Made by a program: the position numbers and the translations under genes. The notes beneath the pieces were generated by a model. It was not told the origin of the DNA and did no database searches. It worked only from the letters and a program-made list of their open reading frames with translations. From NCBI GenBank assembly GCA_016098155.1, contig JAAAJB010000477.1, positions 1 through 25,050 on the forward strand: 25,050 nucleotides of DNA, given 5' to 3'. Below are positions 9,793 to 18,688 of this stretch, piece by piece. The DNA comes from Actinomortierella ambigua (taxonomy: Eukaryota; Mortierellomycota; Mortierellomycetes; Mortierellales; Mortierellaceae). Position 1 is the stretch's first letter; each line of letters starts with the position of its first letter.

Positions 9793-10067
9793 GAGCCCTC
9801 TTTCTCACTCCCCTCTCATCCACAAGACCACCTCTTATTGTATTGAACCATTCTCCCTCCTCCTTTCCCTTCGCTTCTACACACACACCCTCTCTCTTTC
9901 CCTCCGTTTCTACACACACATACGCACCCTCTTTCCTTCTCTCCCCTTCCTTCTTTCTCTCTCACCAGCAACTGACAGATAGCCATCAGAGCCCACCGGA
10001 ACCAAAACACAGTCGCGTAGAAAAAAAAACAAACACCCATCAACCAAACAAAACGTATACCACCGTT

Positions 10068-11356
10068 ATGAGCAACAAAGATCCCTCCGCCACTGACCCA
10101 CACACCGAGGACTCGAACGAGCCTCCACTGCCGCCTCCACCATCATACTCCGAATCGAGTAACGCCGCCAAGTTTGCGGCACAAGCACCCCCTGACCCTG
10201 CTGGCCAGGGCACCTCCAGCAGCGTCTACCAGGCTCAGCCAGTAGCAGGCAGCAGTGGTCTCGGCGCCGGTGGTGACACCAGTCCATTTGTAGGCCAAGC
10301 ATATCCGCCGACGACAGGAGGCCAACCTTATGCTCCCGGCAGTCAACCCTATGCCCCCGGCAGCCAACCCTATGCCCCACCGAGCACCTATCCACCTGGC
10401 CCGCCTGGTAGCCATCCCTATGTCCCACCAGGCGGTCAACCGTACGGACCACCTGGTTCCACTCAATACCCTCCACAACCGCCTCCAGGAACGAGTAAGT
10501 AACAGGTTTTACTCGATCGCCCCCGGTTATTTTTTCACCCATTGTGACCAAAGCTTAGCCTTCGGTGGGTCAAGAGAAAGAGGATGGCGCTTTGACTGCT
10601 TTGATCAAGGATAAACTGTCTCATCCATGAGATCATCCACTCGGGGTTTGTGGAGAAGAGTCTTTTTTATTATTTCTCTTGGCTCCCGATTCCATTTCAT
10701 CGTGCTTTTTTTCTTTTTTGCGGTTTTGGACTTTGGCAGCAAAGAAACCAGTAGAAAATCTAGAAGGCTTACAGCCACACATATACAACCTTATGTGTAT
10801 ATTCCTTCTCCCACCTATAACGTTTTGAGAGCCAGCTGAAGACCTCCCGGTTTCTCCATGACTTGCATTACATTTATCCGATGTACCTTCGTTGTAAGGT
10901 TCAGATGGTCTGATAACGTCTCTTTTTCTTCTCCTCCCCTTTGCAGATGCCGTCATCTATGTCGTGGACGATCCAATGGCCAGTAATGCAGCCCCCGCCC
11001 GGTCCGGAATGCCAATGGCTATGTTGTTCTTTATTCTCGGGTGAGTAAACTCGTGATTTTTAACTCGTGAGAGGATGGGTTTGTGGAGAGGGAGCAAAGC
11101 CCTTCTCTCACCCGTTTGCAATGAAACGTCATGATTTTTGTCTTTGTTCGTTGTTTCACTGACAAGCAATCTTCTCGTTGACCTTCTTCGTTCTTACCTC
11201 TCTAGTCTCTGCACATGGCTGGGCTACTTCTTTGGAATGTGCTATTTGAATCACCCGGATCCTCGCGAGCGTTGGTGGGCACGTATGTGTGCCATCATGT
11301 GCATTATTTGGGCGCTGATCATCATATTTGCTTCTATCTTTGGGACGATCTACTAG
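10068..11356 (+). CDS. Proline/tyrosine-rich protein with two C-terminal membrane segments
   Basis: Three exons (10068-10494, 10947-11040, 11206-11356) give 223 residues. Residues 1-142 are cytoplasm-like, disordered and rich in Pro, Gly, Tyr and Gln, with PPPPSYSE near residue 24-31 (a PPxY motif of the kind bound by WW domains) and a short tandem array of GSQPYAP units. After VIYVVDDPM come two hydrophobic segments, about 163-187 and 200-222, separated by a short loop (NHPDPRERWWAR), so both ends probably face the same side. The frame is open upstream to 9843, but that part is CT-rich leader. I do not recognise a named family. A PPxY-bearing membrane adaptor for an Rsp5/Nedd4-type ligase is possible but unproven. 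Intron 1 is 452 bases, longest of this gene. Confidence 0.8.
10320..10379 (+). repeat. In-frame tandem repeat coding for G(S)QPYAP units
   Basis: One 18-base unit (10320-10337) and two 21-base units (10338-10358 and 10359-10379) encode GQPYAP, GSQPYAP and GSQPYAP. The two full units differ at few bases, suggesting recent duplication. Looser copies (HPYVPPG, QPYGPPG) continue to about 10455. Confidence 0.85.
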
Positions 11357-12043
11357 CCTTTACTATTTTTATGGCGATAATACTTTCAGACTTGGTTGAA
11401 CAAAATGACTGTGGATGCATTTGTTTTTTCGCGTTGATTGGCTAATTGGTTAGTTGGTTTGAGAGGGAGGTTTCCTTGTGCTACGCTTCTAGGATGTGCG
11501 AGATTGCACACAAAGACCATTCAAAGGGAGAAATCACACGAAGGAGGGGAGAAGGGGGCGAGAACTCAAAAGTCGAGCTGCATGGGAAGAAGGAAAAAAA
11601 AAAACAAGATGGACCCATGTGAAGATGCAAGATGCACAGATAGAGGCGATACCGCTGCCTGGGTTAACTTTAGGGAAAGAAAAGAATGAGGGAACAAATG
11701 GGAGGATTGTCCTCACTTCAATGAGGAAACAGGAGATAAGGCGTGTGGAGGGAAACCGCCAAGGATTAAGCTGCTGCTGGTCATTTTTAAAAGGAGGTGG
11801 GAGGGAAGGAACGAAAAGCACCGTAGGACAGGAACATGGAGAGAGATAGAGGCAATTGGGTGAGAAAGCAGTCTGCATGGAGTGTGTGAAAATAGTGCAT
11901 ATATTGAAATCAAAACAAACAACAATGGAGTGTGTCCGTGGAGCGAAGAGATAGCAGAGAAAGAAAGAAAGGATACCAGCAGAGGGCCAGTCGAGGTATC
12001 TGCCTGTCTCTTCTCCCATTCTTTTCTCCTCTTGTTTCTTTCC

Positions 12044-12045
<2 letters not shown>

Positions 12046-12078
<33 letters not shown>
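12046..12078. repeat. CT microsatellite
   Basis: An uninterrupted run of about 16 CT units sits within a wider pyrimidine-rich block (about 12005-12078). Confidence 0.92.
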
Positions 12079-12080
<2 letters not shown>

Positions 12081-12666
12081 GCTCACTTAACTAGGAATAC
12101 GTGTAGCGCAGGCATGGAACGCGCGATCCAAGAGCAACCACCACCTAAAGGGCTAGTGCAGAAAAGAGAACCACACTTCTTGATCGCAATACTTCCAGGT
12201 TGTTGTAGCTATCAGCACCACCGCAGTGACTAGGGGAAGTGTGGGGCGAGCAAAGGAACAGAGAGGAGCAGCAACATCATAAAAAAAAGGGTGTCATGGC
12301 CACACCCAAGTGAGTCGAATGGGAATGCGAGGGGGTGGTTCGAACGAATGAATGGGGAGGGGAGAGGGTGGTGTCAGGCTTCACCTGAGGTATGGGCACA
12401 CTCTACTCTCGCTAACCAGCTTGCTACCTACCACGCTTACCCACTTCACCTACTCTACCTTCGTAGGGTCGATAGTAAAAAAAAAGTTGGAGGATGCAGT
12501 ACAAGCATTGATGTGACAGCGGCGGGGCTGTCGCACTACCTACCCACCCCAGTTGTGTTCGAAAGATGTGAACTAAGCAAACACAAGCACCGAGCATCTC
12601 TTCTCATGACGACAGCAACGAGATAAAGGCGTGTTTCTTTTGTTCTCACACGCTTTCTCTGGTTTC

Positions 12667-12714
12667 GTTCTTCTTTCTTTCTTTCTTTCTTTTTCTCTTT
12701 CTCTCTCTCTCTCT
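12667..12714. repeat. TTTC and CT compound microsatellite
   Basis: Several TTTC units pass directly into a run of CT units. Read on the minus strand this gives a lysine/glutamate/arginine-rich artefact frame, not a gene. Confidence 0.88.
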
Positions 12715-15644
12715 TGCCTTCTCTCTTCCTCGCGAAACAAACTGATGAGGTCGTTGAATGTGGTTTTACCTTATCAAAAGGCCCGTCGTGGTGAATGGTA
12801 GCCCACGCTGAGAAAACACCATCGCTGGTGGACACAAACTGTGGTCTCGAATCATATGGGGCTTCTTCATTCCACACCAGAAGAGCTCACCTCACCCGTA
12901 GACTAGCTCCTGTTTCCAGGCACGCTGCGGTTGCAACTCGAATAGATGAGACATAACATGCCCACCGTGGGTTGCTTGACACGAGAAAGAAACAAAGAAA
13001 AGCACCAGAGATGACATGCACTGCAGATCCATTGCGAAGGAGAAGAAAAGGACACAAACCCACCCCTTTTTCGCCTTTTTGAATTTCTTGTTGCCACTAG
13101 TGCGCTTCTGTTAGCCAGAGCGCAGACAGATATTGCGAACAACAACTATTAGTGAAGCGTCAAGAAAGAGGAGGGCCCTTGCCCATTTTGCACTCGAGCC
13201 CTGCCTTGTGGTATCCAACTTGCCCGCTAGGGCCCCCAACCCCTACCCCAACAGGTGGACAATGAATGAATGAATGAACGAAGCCGAGGAGACTTGTGGT
13301 CTGAGATACTCAAACTGTGGCAGAGAAGAACACGCCCCAGTCCACCCACCCCCTTCTCCCCGTTGACGAAATCCGGACCATTGCAGTCAAGCTCACCATC
13401 CCTTCCCCCCCCCTCCTCCTTCTCGTCCTCCTCCTCTTTACTCCTCTCCCTCTCTCGCTCTGTTCGTCCTTCTCTCTCTCCCCGTCTTACCAAGTTCGTT
13501 TATCGAGGTCAAAGTGTTACAATAATTTGAGCCAAGTCTTGATACATCTCCCCAGCGCCAATAGCAGTTGTATGTTATCATCGAATTGTAGCGTACGAAT
13601 GTACAGAGAGAATGCCATACCATGCCATACCATGCCATGCTAACAGGGAAAAAACAAGGTCCAGTCAAAGTTTTGTTTTGCATGCTACCCTTTTCATCTC
13701 GAATCCCTCGAATCCTCTCCTGCTCTGAACCCTTTGGCCTAAAAGTACAACCGAAGCGTTGTTTCTCACTCAAATACACGTCTAGAGATAGGCAGATGTT
13801 TGCCGTTGTTTTTTGTTTCTTACTTTCCGTCCTCACCTTCATATCCTTCATGATCGCGACTTGGATGGGTTCATACCGCCATACCGCTGCTCTACCAACC
13901 TGATCTGGTATCAACACCTGTCTTTTGACAAAGGAATATCTTTATCGGAGCATTGGAGAAGGAGATGTCAACCGACACCATCTGGCGTGATGCAGACATG
14001 ATAGAAGATAACGAGGGATACGCTGGTAGCCCACGAGCAGTGAAGAAATGGTTCCAGCTAGACACTTTTCGCCGTCTGTCATAGCGAAACAGTTGTGTAC
14101 ACGAAAGTGATTGTGTCCCGCGCTCTCCTTCCCCCCTGTTGTCCATTTAGCCCAGATAATCATTTTTTTTTTCTTTCTCTCTCTCTCTCCACCTTTTTAA
14201 CCCTTTCCTCTCCCCATTTTTTTTTCTCCTCTCTGCTCCCTTCCCCCTTCTCCAGTTCTGTGCTTTGAACCGCTCTCTTGCATACCATCCCTCTTCACAA
14301 ACCCATAACATTATTGAGGCCAGCGTTCCAGTCCTACTCTCCACCCGCCCATTGTCCACCACCAGAGAAGGGCTACTGCTAGCTATCTAAACTTCGTGCA
14401 TCTATTTATTTCTTTCAGGAAACAGCAGCCGACTTTTCCTCTCGCCTGCATACAAAAATACAAACACGCCTATCACCCTCCTTGCGCGAGCTGTGTCAGC
14501 TGCAACTGCACCTGCAATTGCCTCGTTCATCCCTTGCACATCCGCCAGTGCGGATACCGGGCCTCAGACGGCAAGGGGAGGGGGCAAGCACGCCCAACGT
14601 CGTCTGCACATGAGAGCACTCCCAGCTCGCTTTACCTCTTATCTCTCTCACTCTCTCCCTCTCTTTCTCACTTTCTCTCTCTCGCTCGCTTCGCCATCGG
14701 CCACCTAATCTTCCGTCGCTTCGTGCCAGCTCGACCCTGCTATCTCTCTCTTGCGAACCCAATTCCGTCCAAACTTCAATTCACAAGTCGCCCACCCTTT
14801 GTCGTCAGTCAACATGGTCAACCTGGTCACAACTCAATTCGATGTCCTACTGTTTGTGGGGGAGCGACAGGTAACGCATGGCAATAAATCAAAGGCCTTT
14901 TGGATCGTGTTTGATTTTACCTTGAGATTCTTTCTGTCCCGCCCCCGCCTCTCCCTCCAGAAAAAAAGAAAGAAAGCAAAAAAAGGTGGTCAGTGCTGGA
15001 ACATTGTCTGCCCGCCTTTGTTTGTGTTTTGTCTGTTCGTTGTCTGCCGCCCTTTTCTGCTTGTGGGCGGAGTAAGGAAAGACCATAATTGGCATGCCTC
15101 CACCACCTGCCGTGCATACCAGCTCCTTTTTTTGTAGACATCTTACTTTTAAACCGTTGGGTGACCAGTGATTTGTAGTAGTTACAACGGTTTCACGGCC
15201 ATCTACCCCGAGTCTATTAAATTTATTTTCTCACGCGTGTCTCTATCCCGCTCCTGTCGGCTGCAATAGCTCGTCAGTTGCTCAGTCTTTGTCCCTGTGC
15301 CGTCGATAGTCGTCAAGTCGCACCACGTAATCGCCAACAACATCCTTCCAGCACTTCCTCCTCTTGAGCGCCTTCTTCTTCCATTCCCATTCTCCATCCT
15401 TAGGCGACCCGCCCCCAAGCAGCCAGCGTTACCAGCCCCTTCAGACTACAGCCAACTTGTCACAACCGCCACCACCCCATATCCAGCTATAGCCCCACCA
15501 CCAACCGCCACCGCCTTAACCACCGCCTTATCCAACAGCAACAACAGCGGTGCATATCGACCAGACACTGGTACAGCCTGCCTCAAGATCTCACTGCACC
15601 CAAGGCCCTCGTTCAAACTCTTTCGAGTACATCACTACGCCATC

Positions 15645-17390
15645 ATGTCTTACGAGGAGGAGCAACACTACTTCATCAACCGACCCGTTCGCTTGATCCC
15701 ACAGCTCTTCACATATCCATTCCCACTGGACGGTAGCGGCAACAGCAACGATGGCGACGATATCCCAGCGGTAGTAGTCGTCACCGGCAATTTTGACCAA
15801 TGGCAGCGCACAGTGCGCCTTTCGCAGAACAAGAGCATGCAGAGATGGGAGGGGCGTGTGGATGTGAATATCGACCAGTTAGTGCCGCTTGGGGACCAGC
15901 ATCGCAAGCTGCTGTACAAGTTTGTCTTGGATGGCCATCGCTGGGTTACGGACCCCAACCAGCCACTGGAGCGGGATAGTGAGGGAAACCTGAACAATGT
16001 CCGCCTGCTCGATATTGAGGAGAGGTTTGGGACACAGCACTCGGAAGACGAAGCGCAGCAGCAGCAGCAGCAGCAAGATTCATCAGCACCACCACTGTCG
16101 CCACTACAGCTGCAGCAGAACGAAGAGGACAAAGAAGACGTGAAGGAGCTAATAATTGACGAGCAGTTTGCAACAATATCAGCACCGGTGGCAGAATCAG
16201 CCCTGATATCGGAAGAAAAGGAGGATGAGGATGTTCGAGGCACCCCTCATTTTGCCGTCCCCGACCAAGCCCAAATGCCTAGCCCCTCGCCACAGAGTCA
16301 AAGAGAAGGCAATTCACAAGAGATTGGATCAGACTCACCCACAGCATCATCCAGCGACCACGACCTGGCCTCTCACCAGATTCTGGCAGAGCACAAGGAT
16401 GTCCACATGCCTATGCAGGAGGAAGAGTTAAGGCCAGAAGCCATGGTAGAAGCGACGCATGGAGCACCAGTAGAGGGCGAGCCGGCGCAGCCACATCGGA
16501 CAGAAAAGGCGGACGTGAGCAATACCGTGGATGAGGAAGAGCAAAACCAGCAGGATGCTCTTCCTGATGCAGTGCAGCAATCAGACGATTACCTCGATGC
16601 AGTGCCCTCCGAGACAACGGTAGTACCAGCAACAATAGAGTCATCGTCGATGACCACCTCCCACACCACAGGGACATTGGTAGCACACGAGGCAATGGTA
16701 ACCTTGGAGCCCTCTGTACCAACGCTGGAGCCGCTGGCGCCGCTGATGGACATGCCAAAGGAAGCAACAGCAGCATTACCGCCCACATCAGCCACAGCAA
16801 ACACCACTGGTAACGCGGCCACTCACAAGAGGAACTCATCGTCAGTGTTGGTATTCAATCCAAACGCCCACCCAGACGAGCACGACGGCGATGGGGACTA
16901 TGGCGTGGTGGTCTTGCAGGGCGAACTCATCACTGCCAACACTACCAAGCTCCTCACTTCTGGTGGTACCCGTTCTTCTTCCCTCCCTTCTCCACCTCCA
17001 TCGAGAGCAACGACGACGAACACCATGGCAACAATCAGATCACATAGCGACGCCGTTCAACAACAGATTCCACCTTCCCCCGCGGCCTCTGCAAGTACGA
17101 CCACCACGGCAAAGACGGTGACAGCAACACCACCAGGGACCGCTACCACCACACTGTGCGGTCGCCATGATACGATCGAGGCAGCGGAGGACTCTGTCTC
17201 TGTTCACCACGACAACGACATCAAGATCGAACACAGGATGGTTTCGACACCGATATCCATCGTGCCCGAAAAGGGCAACAACATGGTCGTGGAGGTCTCG
17301 CAACCTCGGAGAGGTAGTCAGGACAAGACACTAAAGCCCAAGAAGAAGAGGACGGCTTTTTGGAAGAAGATTAAGAAAGTGTTGTCGTAG
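15645..17390 (+). CDS. AMPK1-CBM/CBM48 domain protein with long disordered tail
   Basis: A single exon of 581 residues from ATG 15645. An N-terminal carbohydrate-binding-like domain of the AMPK-beta/CBM48 type spans about 10-125. Its landmarks are the VVVVTGNFDQWQRTV strand-turn, a MQRWEGRVDV strand and LLYKFVLDGHRWVTDP, matching the family pattern G.F..W...v.l, w...v and YKF.VDG.W..d. This module binds glycogen or cruciform DNA in relatives (AMPK beta, yeast Mdg1/Crp1), so ligand cannot be assigned. A seven-Gln run at 138-144 (six CAG, one CAA) opens a long Ser/Thr/Ala/Glu-rich disordered region. The last 18 residues (KPKKKRTAFWKKIKKVLS) are strongly basic and could form an amphipathic membrane-binding helix. 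The frame is open upstream to 15297, but that segment looks like leader; ATG 15645 has a good context and precedes the domain closely. Confidence 0.82.
   Translation: MSYEEEQHYFINRPVRLIPQLFTYPFPLDGSGNSNDGDDIPAVVVVTGNFDQWQRTVRLSQNKSMQRWEGRVDVNIDQLVPLGDQHRKLLYKFVLDGHRWVTDPNQPLERDSEGNLNNVRLLDIEERFGTQHSEDEAQQQQQQQDSSAPPLSPLQLQQNEEDKEDVKELIIDEQFATISAPVAESALISEEKEDEDVRGTPHFAVPDQAQMPSPSPQSQREGNSQEIGSDSPTASSSDHDLASHQILAEHKDVHMPMQEEELRPEAMVEATHGAPVEGEPAQPHRTEKADVSNTVDEEEQNQQDALPDAVQQSDDYLDAVPSETTVVPATIESSSMTTSHTTGTLVAHEAMVTLEPSVPTLEPLAPLMDMPKEATAALPPTSATANTTGNAATHKRNSSSVLVFNPNAHPDEHDGDGDYGVVVLQGELITANTTKLLTSGGTRSSSLPSPPPSRATTTNTMATIRSHSDAVQQQIPPSPAASASTTTTAKTVTATPPGTATTTLCGRHDTIEAAEDSVSVHHDNDIKIEHRMVSTPISIVPEKGNNMVVEVSQPRRGSQDKTLKPKKKRTAFWKKIKKVLS
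16056..16076 (+). repeat. CAG repeat coding for seven glutamines
   Basis: Six CAG codons followed by CAA, directly after the CBM domain of the gene at 15645-17390. It may differ in length between strains. Confidence 0.92.
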
Positions 17391-18177
17391 GGGAAAAAAA
17401 GGGGGGTGGGGTGGGAGAAAAGGAGACCTTTGTTTGTCAAAGGAAAACTCGCACACCACCACACCAGACCAATCAATAAAATTTTGCACCTTTGTAGTTT
17501 TACACCAGTCCATTCTACAGGCGGGCACTTTTGCAATGTTTAAAGACGTGGATAGAAATCACAAGGCTGACCACAGATAGACACATATTTCAAAAGCCTG
17601 ACTTGCCATCGTTCAGGCACGCCTCTCTTCCTTGCCCCCCCCCCCTTCCGAAGCTGTTATTGCCACCTTTGTCCGTCAGGCAGTCGAGAACTGCGCATGC
17701 TCTCCCGCAGAAGTGGGAGTCATTTTTTATGACCTCACATTATTCATCATCATAAGCCGCCATATATTCCTAATAGTCCACCTACCCTCCAACATGTTTA
17801 CACCACACAGTCTGTTGCTCTTGGCTATCCACAGGTGTGAGGGAAGGGGACTTGCACCTTTGTTTCGTGCTCCATCACACTCCTCTCGACTCTAATTATG
17901 TATAATACACCTACCTGTCGGCCCCAACTTTTGTCGTTAAATGTCGATCACCCTCTGGCTGCACACCCCTTGTCGACCCTCACACATTCCGTATATCCGT
18001 ATATGCATGAATCGAACTTTCATCCCTCGTCAGCTGGTTCGCGCCGAAGAATAATACCCTCTTTTGAGGGCGAAAAAAAAAAAAGAACATCGATCGTTCC
18101 CGATTTTTTTTTTCTTTTTTTTGTGTCGAAGAAGAATGAAATCTCTCAATGCTCGCTGAGAAAAGGCCAAAAAGAGA
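17391..18177. other. Intergenic: CBM gene 3' flank and tRNA-Cys 3' flank
   Basis: The first part is the 3' UTR of the CBM gene, with a polyadenylation signal at 17475-17480. I see no gene in the rest. Near the right end are A-runs and T-runs (about 18076-18122), then TTTTT on the minus strand (18169-18173), five bases beyond the tRNA-Cys end, which is its likely RNA polymerase III terminator. Confidence 0.6.
17475..17480 (+). terminator. AATAAA polyadenylation signal of the CBM gene
   Basis: AATAAA lies 85 bases after the stop codon in an otherwise featureless 3' flank. Confidence 0.6.
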
Positions 18178-18249
18178 AGCACCTTTCCGGGTTTGATCCG
18201 GAGACCTGCCGATCTGCAGTCGGCTGCTCTACCACTGAGCTAAAGATGC
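18178..18249 (-). tRNA. tRNA-Cys (GCA), complete and intronless
   Basis: On the minus strand the 72 bases fold as a full cloverleaf: acceptor GCATCTT/AAGGTGC (one T-G wobble), D-stem GCTC/GAGC with loop AGTGGTA, anticodon stem GCCGA/TCGGC with loop CTGCAGA (anticodon GCA at 34-36), variable AGGTC, T-stem TCCGG/CCGGA with loop ATCAAAC, and discriminator U73. GCA reads Cys codons and U73 is a known cysteine identity base. T-loop position 54 is A where T is usual; the truncated copy at 1-51 shares this, so it is not a sequencing slip. A box (TAGCTCAGTGG) and B box are internal as expected, and TTTTT follows. Confidence 0.95.
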
Positions 18250-18344
18250 TGCTTGCCGAATTGAGAATCACAAGATTTTTGGGAGCGCGGTGGCTTGTAG
18301 TGGCTTATATCTTTGAGTTGTCCCAGTTGTCACACCTATGATGA

Positions 18345-18674
18345 GAAAAAAAACCCCCCCCCATGCTACTGGTTTTTTTTTAATCTGCATGGGTATCTCA
18401 TGCTAGCGGTCAAGCCCTAGCGACACAGTCGGTGGGGTCAGCAACCAACCAGAGCTTTGGTGGACCTGCTGCCGCCAAGGTCTTTCGATGGACTCGTCGG
18501 TCGATCAGGCGGATCGGCCTCGTTTTGGTTTACACTACGGTGTTTTGCATGTTGATGGCGCAACAATCATTGGAGCGCGGTCCTGGGGCGCACGTTGAAG
18601 ATTGTAATCCCTTAACCTTCAGTCTAGTTATGTAGAAACAGTCAGATATGTTCCTTGCATTTGAAAAAAAAAGA
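18345..18674. mobile_element. Retroposon-like insertion flanked by 14-base direct repeats
   Basis: The 14-mer CACACCTATGATGA occurs at 18331-18344 and again at 18675-18688. The roughly 330 bases between end in an A-rich tail (TTGAAAAAAAAAAGA) directly before the second copy. That is the layout of a target-site duplication around a poly(A) retroposon such as a SINE or truncated LINE. The left end is AAAAAAAA, then a C-run, then GGTTTTTTTTT, which can fold as a 10-base-pair stem (18346-18355 with 18371-18380). I find no reverse-transcriptase motif and no convincing tRNA-like A and B boxes inside, so its class is open. It lies about 80 bases upstream of tRNA-Cys. Confidence 0.45.
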
Positions 18675-18688
18675 CACACCTATGATGA

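Larger units (their letters stand above)
11357..15644. other. 4.3-kb stretch without a supportable gene
   Basis: This is the longest gene-free stretch in the window. It contains the 3' flank of the PY-rich gene, many pyrimidine tracts and microsatellites, an AATG run (about 13262-13278) and a ATGCCATACC tandem pair (about 13613-13640). The part from about 14400 is CT-rich and is probably the leader and promoter of the CBM gene; it may contain 5' UTR introns. Two short islands look coding by composition (13934-14084 plus strand, 12773-12877 minus strand), but I cannot connect them to a gene. An ATG at 14814 followed by 19 codons and a GTAACG donor could be an isolated first exon. No rRNA or further tRNA was seen. 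Confidence 0.5.

Noticed and set aside
9843..10067. 75-codon in-frame extension of the PY-rich membrane protein
   Set aside because: It is pyrimidine-tract translation (Ser/Pro/Phe repeats) between a TATA box and the likely ATG, so it is a leader.
11534..12019. 161-codon minus-strand frame with hydrophobic runs
   Set aside because: Phe/Ser/Pro/Leu-rich because the opposite strand is purine-rich; no motif and no splice context.
12341..12351. GGTTCGAAC resembling a tRNA B box
   Set aside because: No A box, stems or terminator around it; no cloverleaf can be formed.
13600..13645. Short direct repeats considered as a CRISPR-like array
   Set aside because: Only two 10-base tandem units without spacers, in a eukaryotic genome; a simple repeat.
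13438..13917. 159-codon open frame on the minus strand
   Set aside because: Its second half is the complement of ATGCCATACC repeats and CT-rich sequence. Only the first 27 codons look coding-like, and they are covered by the island finding.
15297..15644. 116-codon in-frame extension of the CBM protein
   Set aside because: Pro/Thr/Ala-rich leader translation without a domain. ATG 15645 directly precedes the conserved domain. A longer form cannot be excluded.
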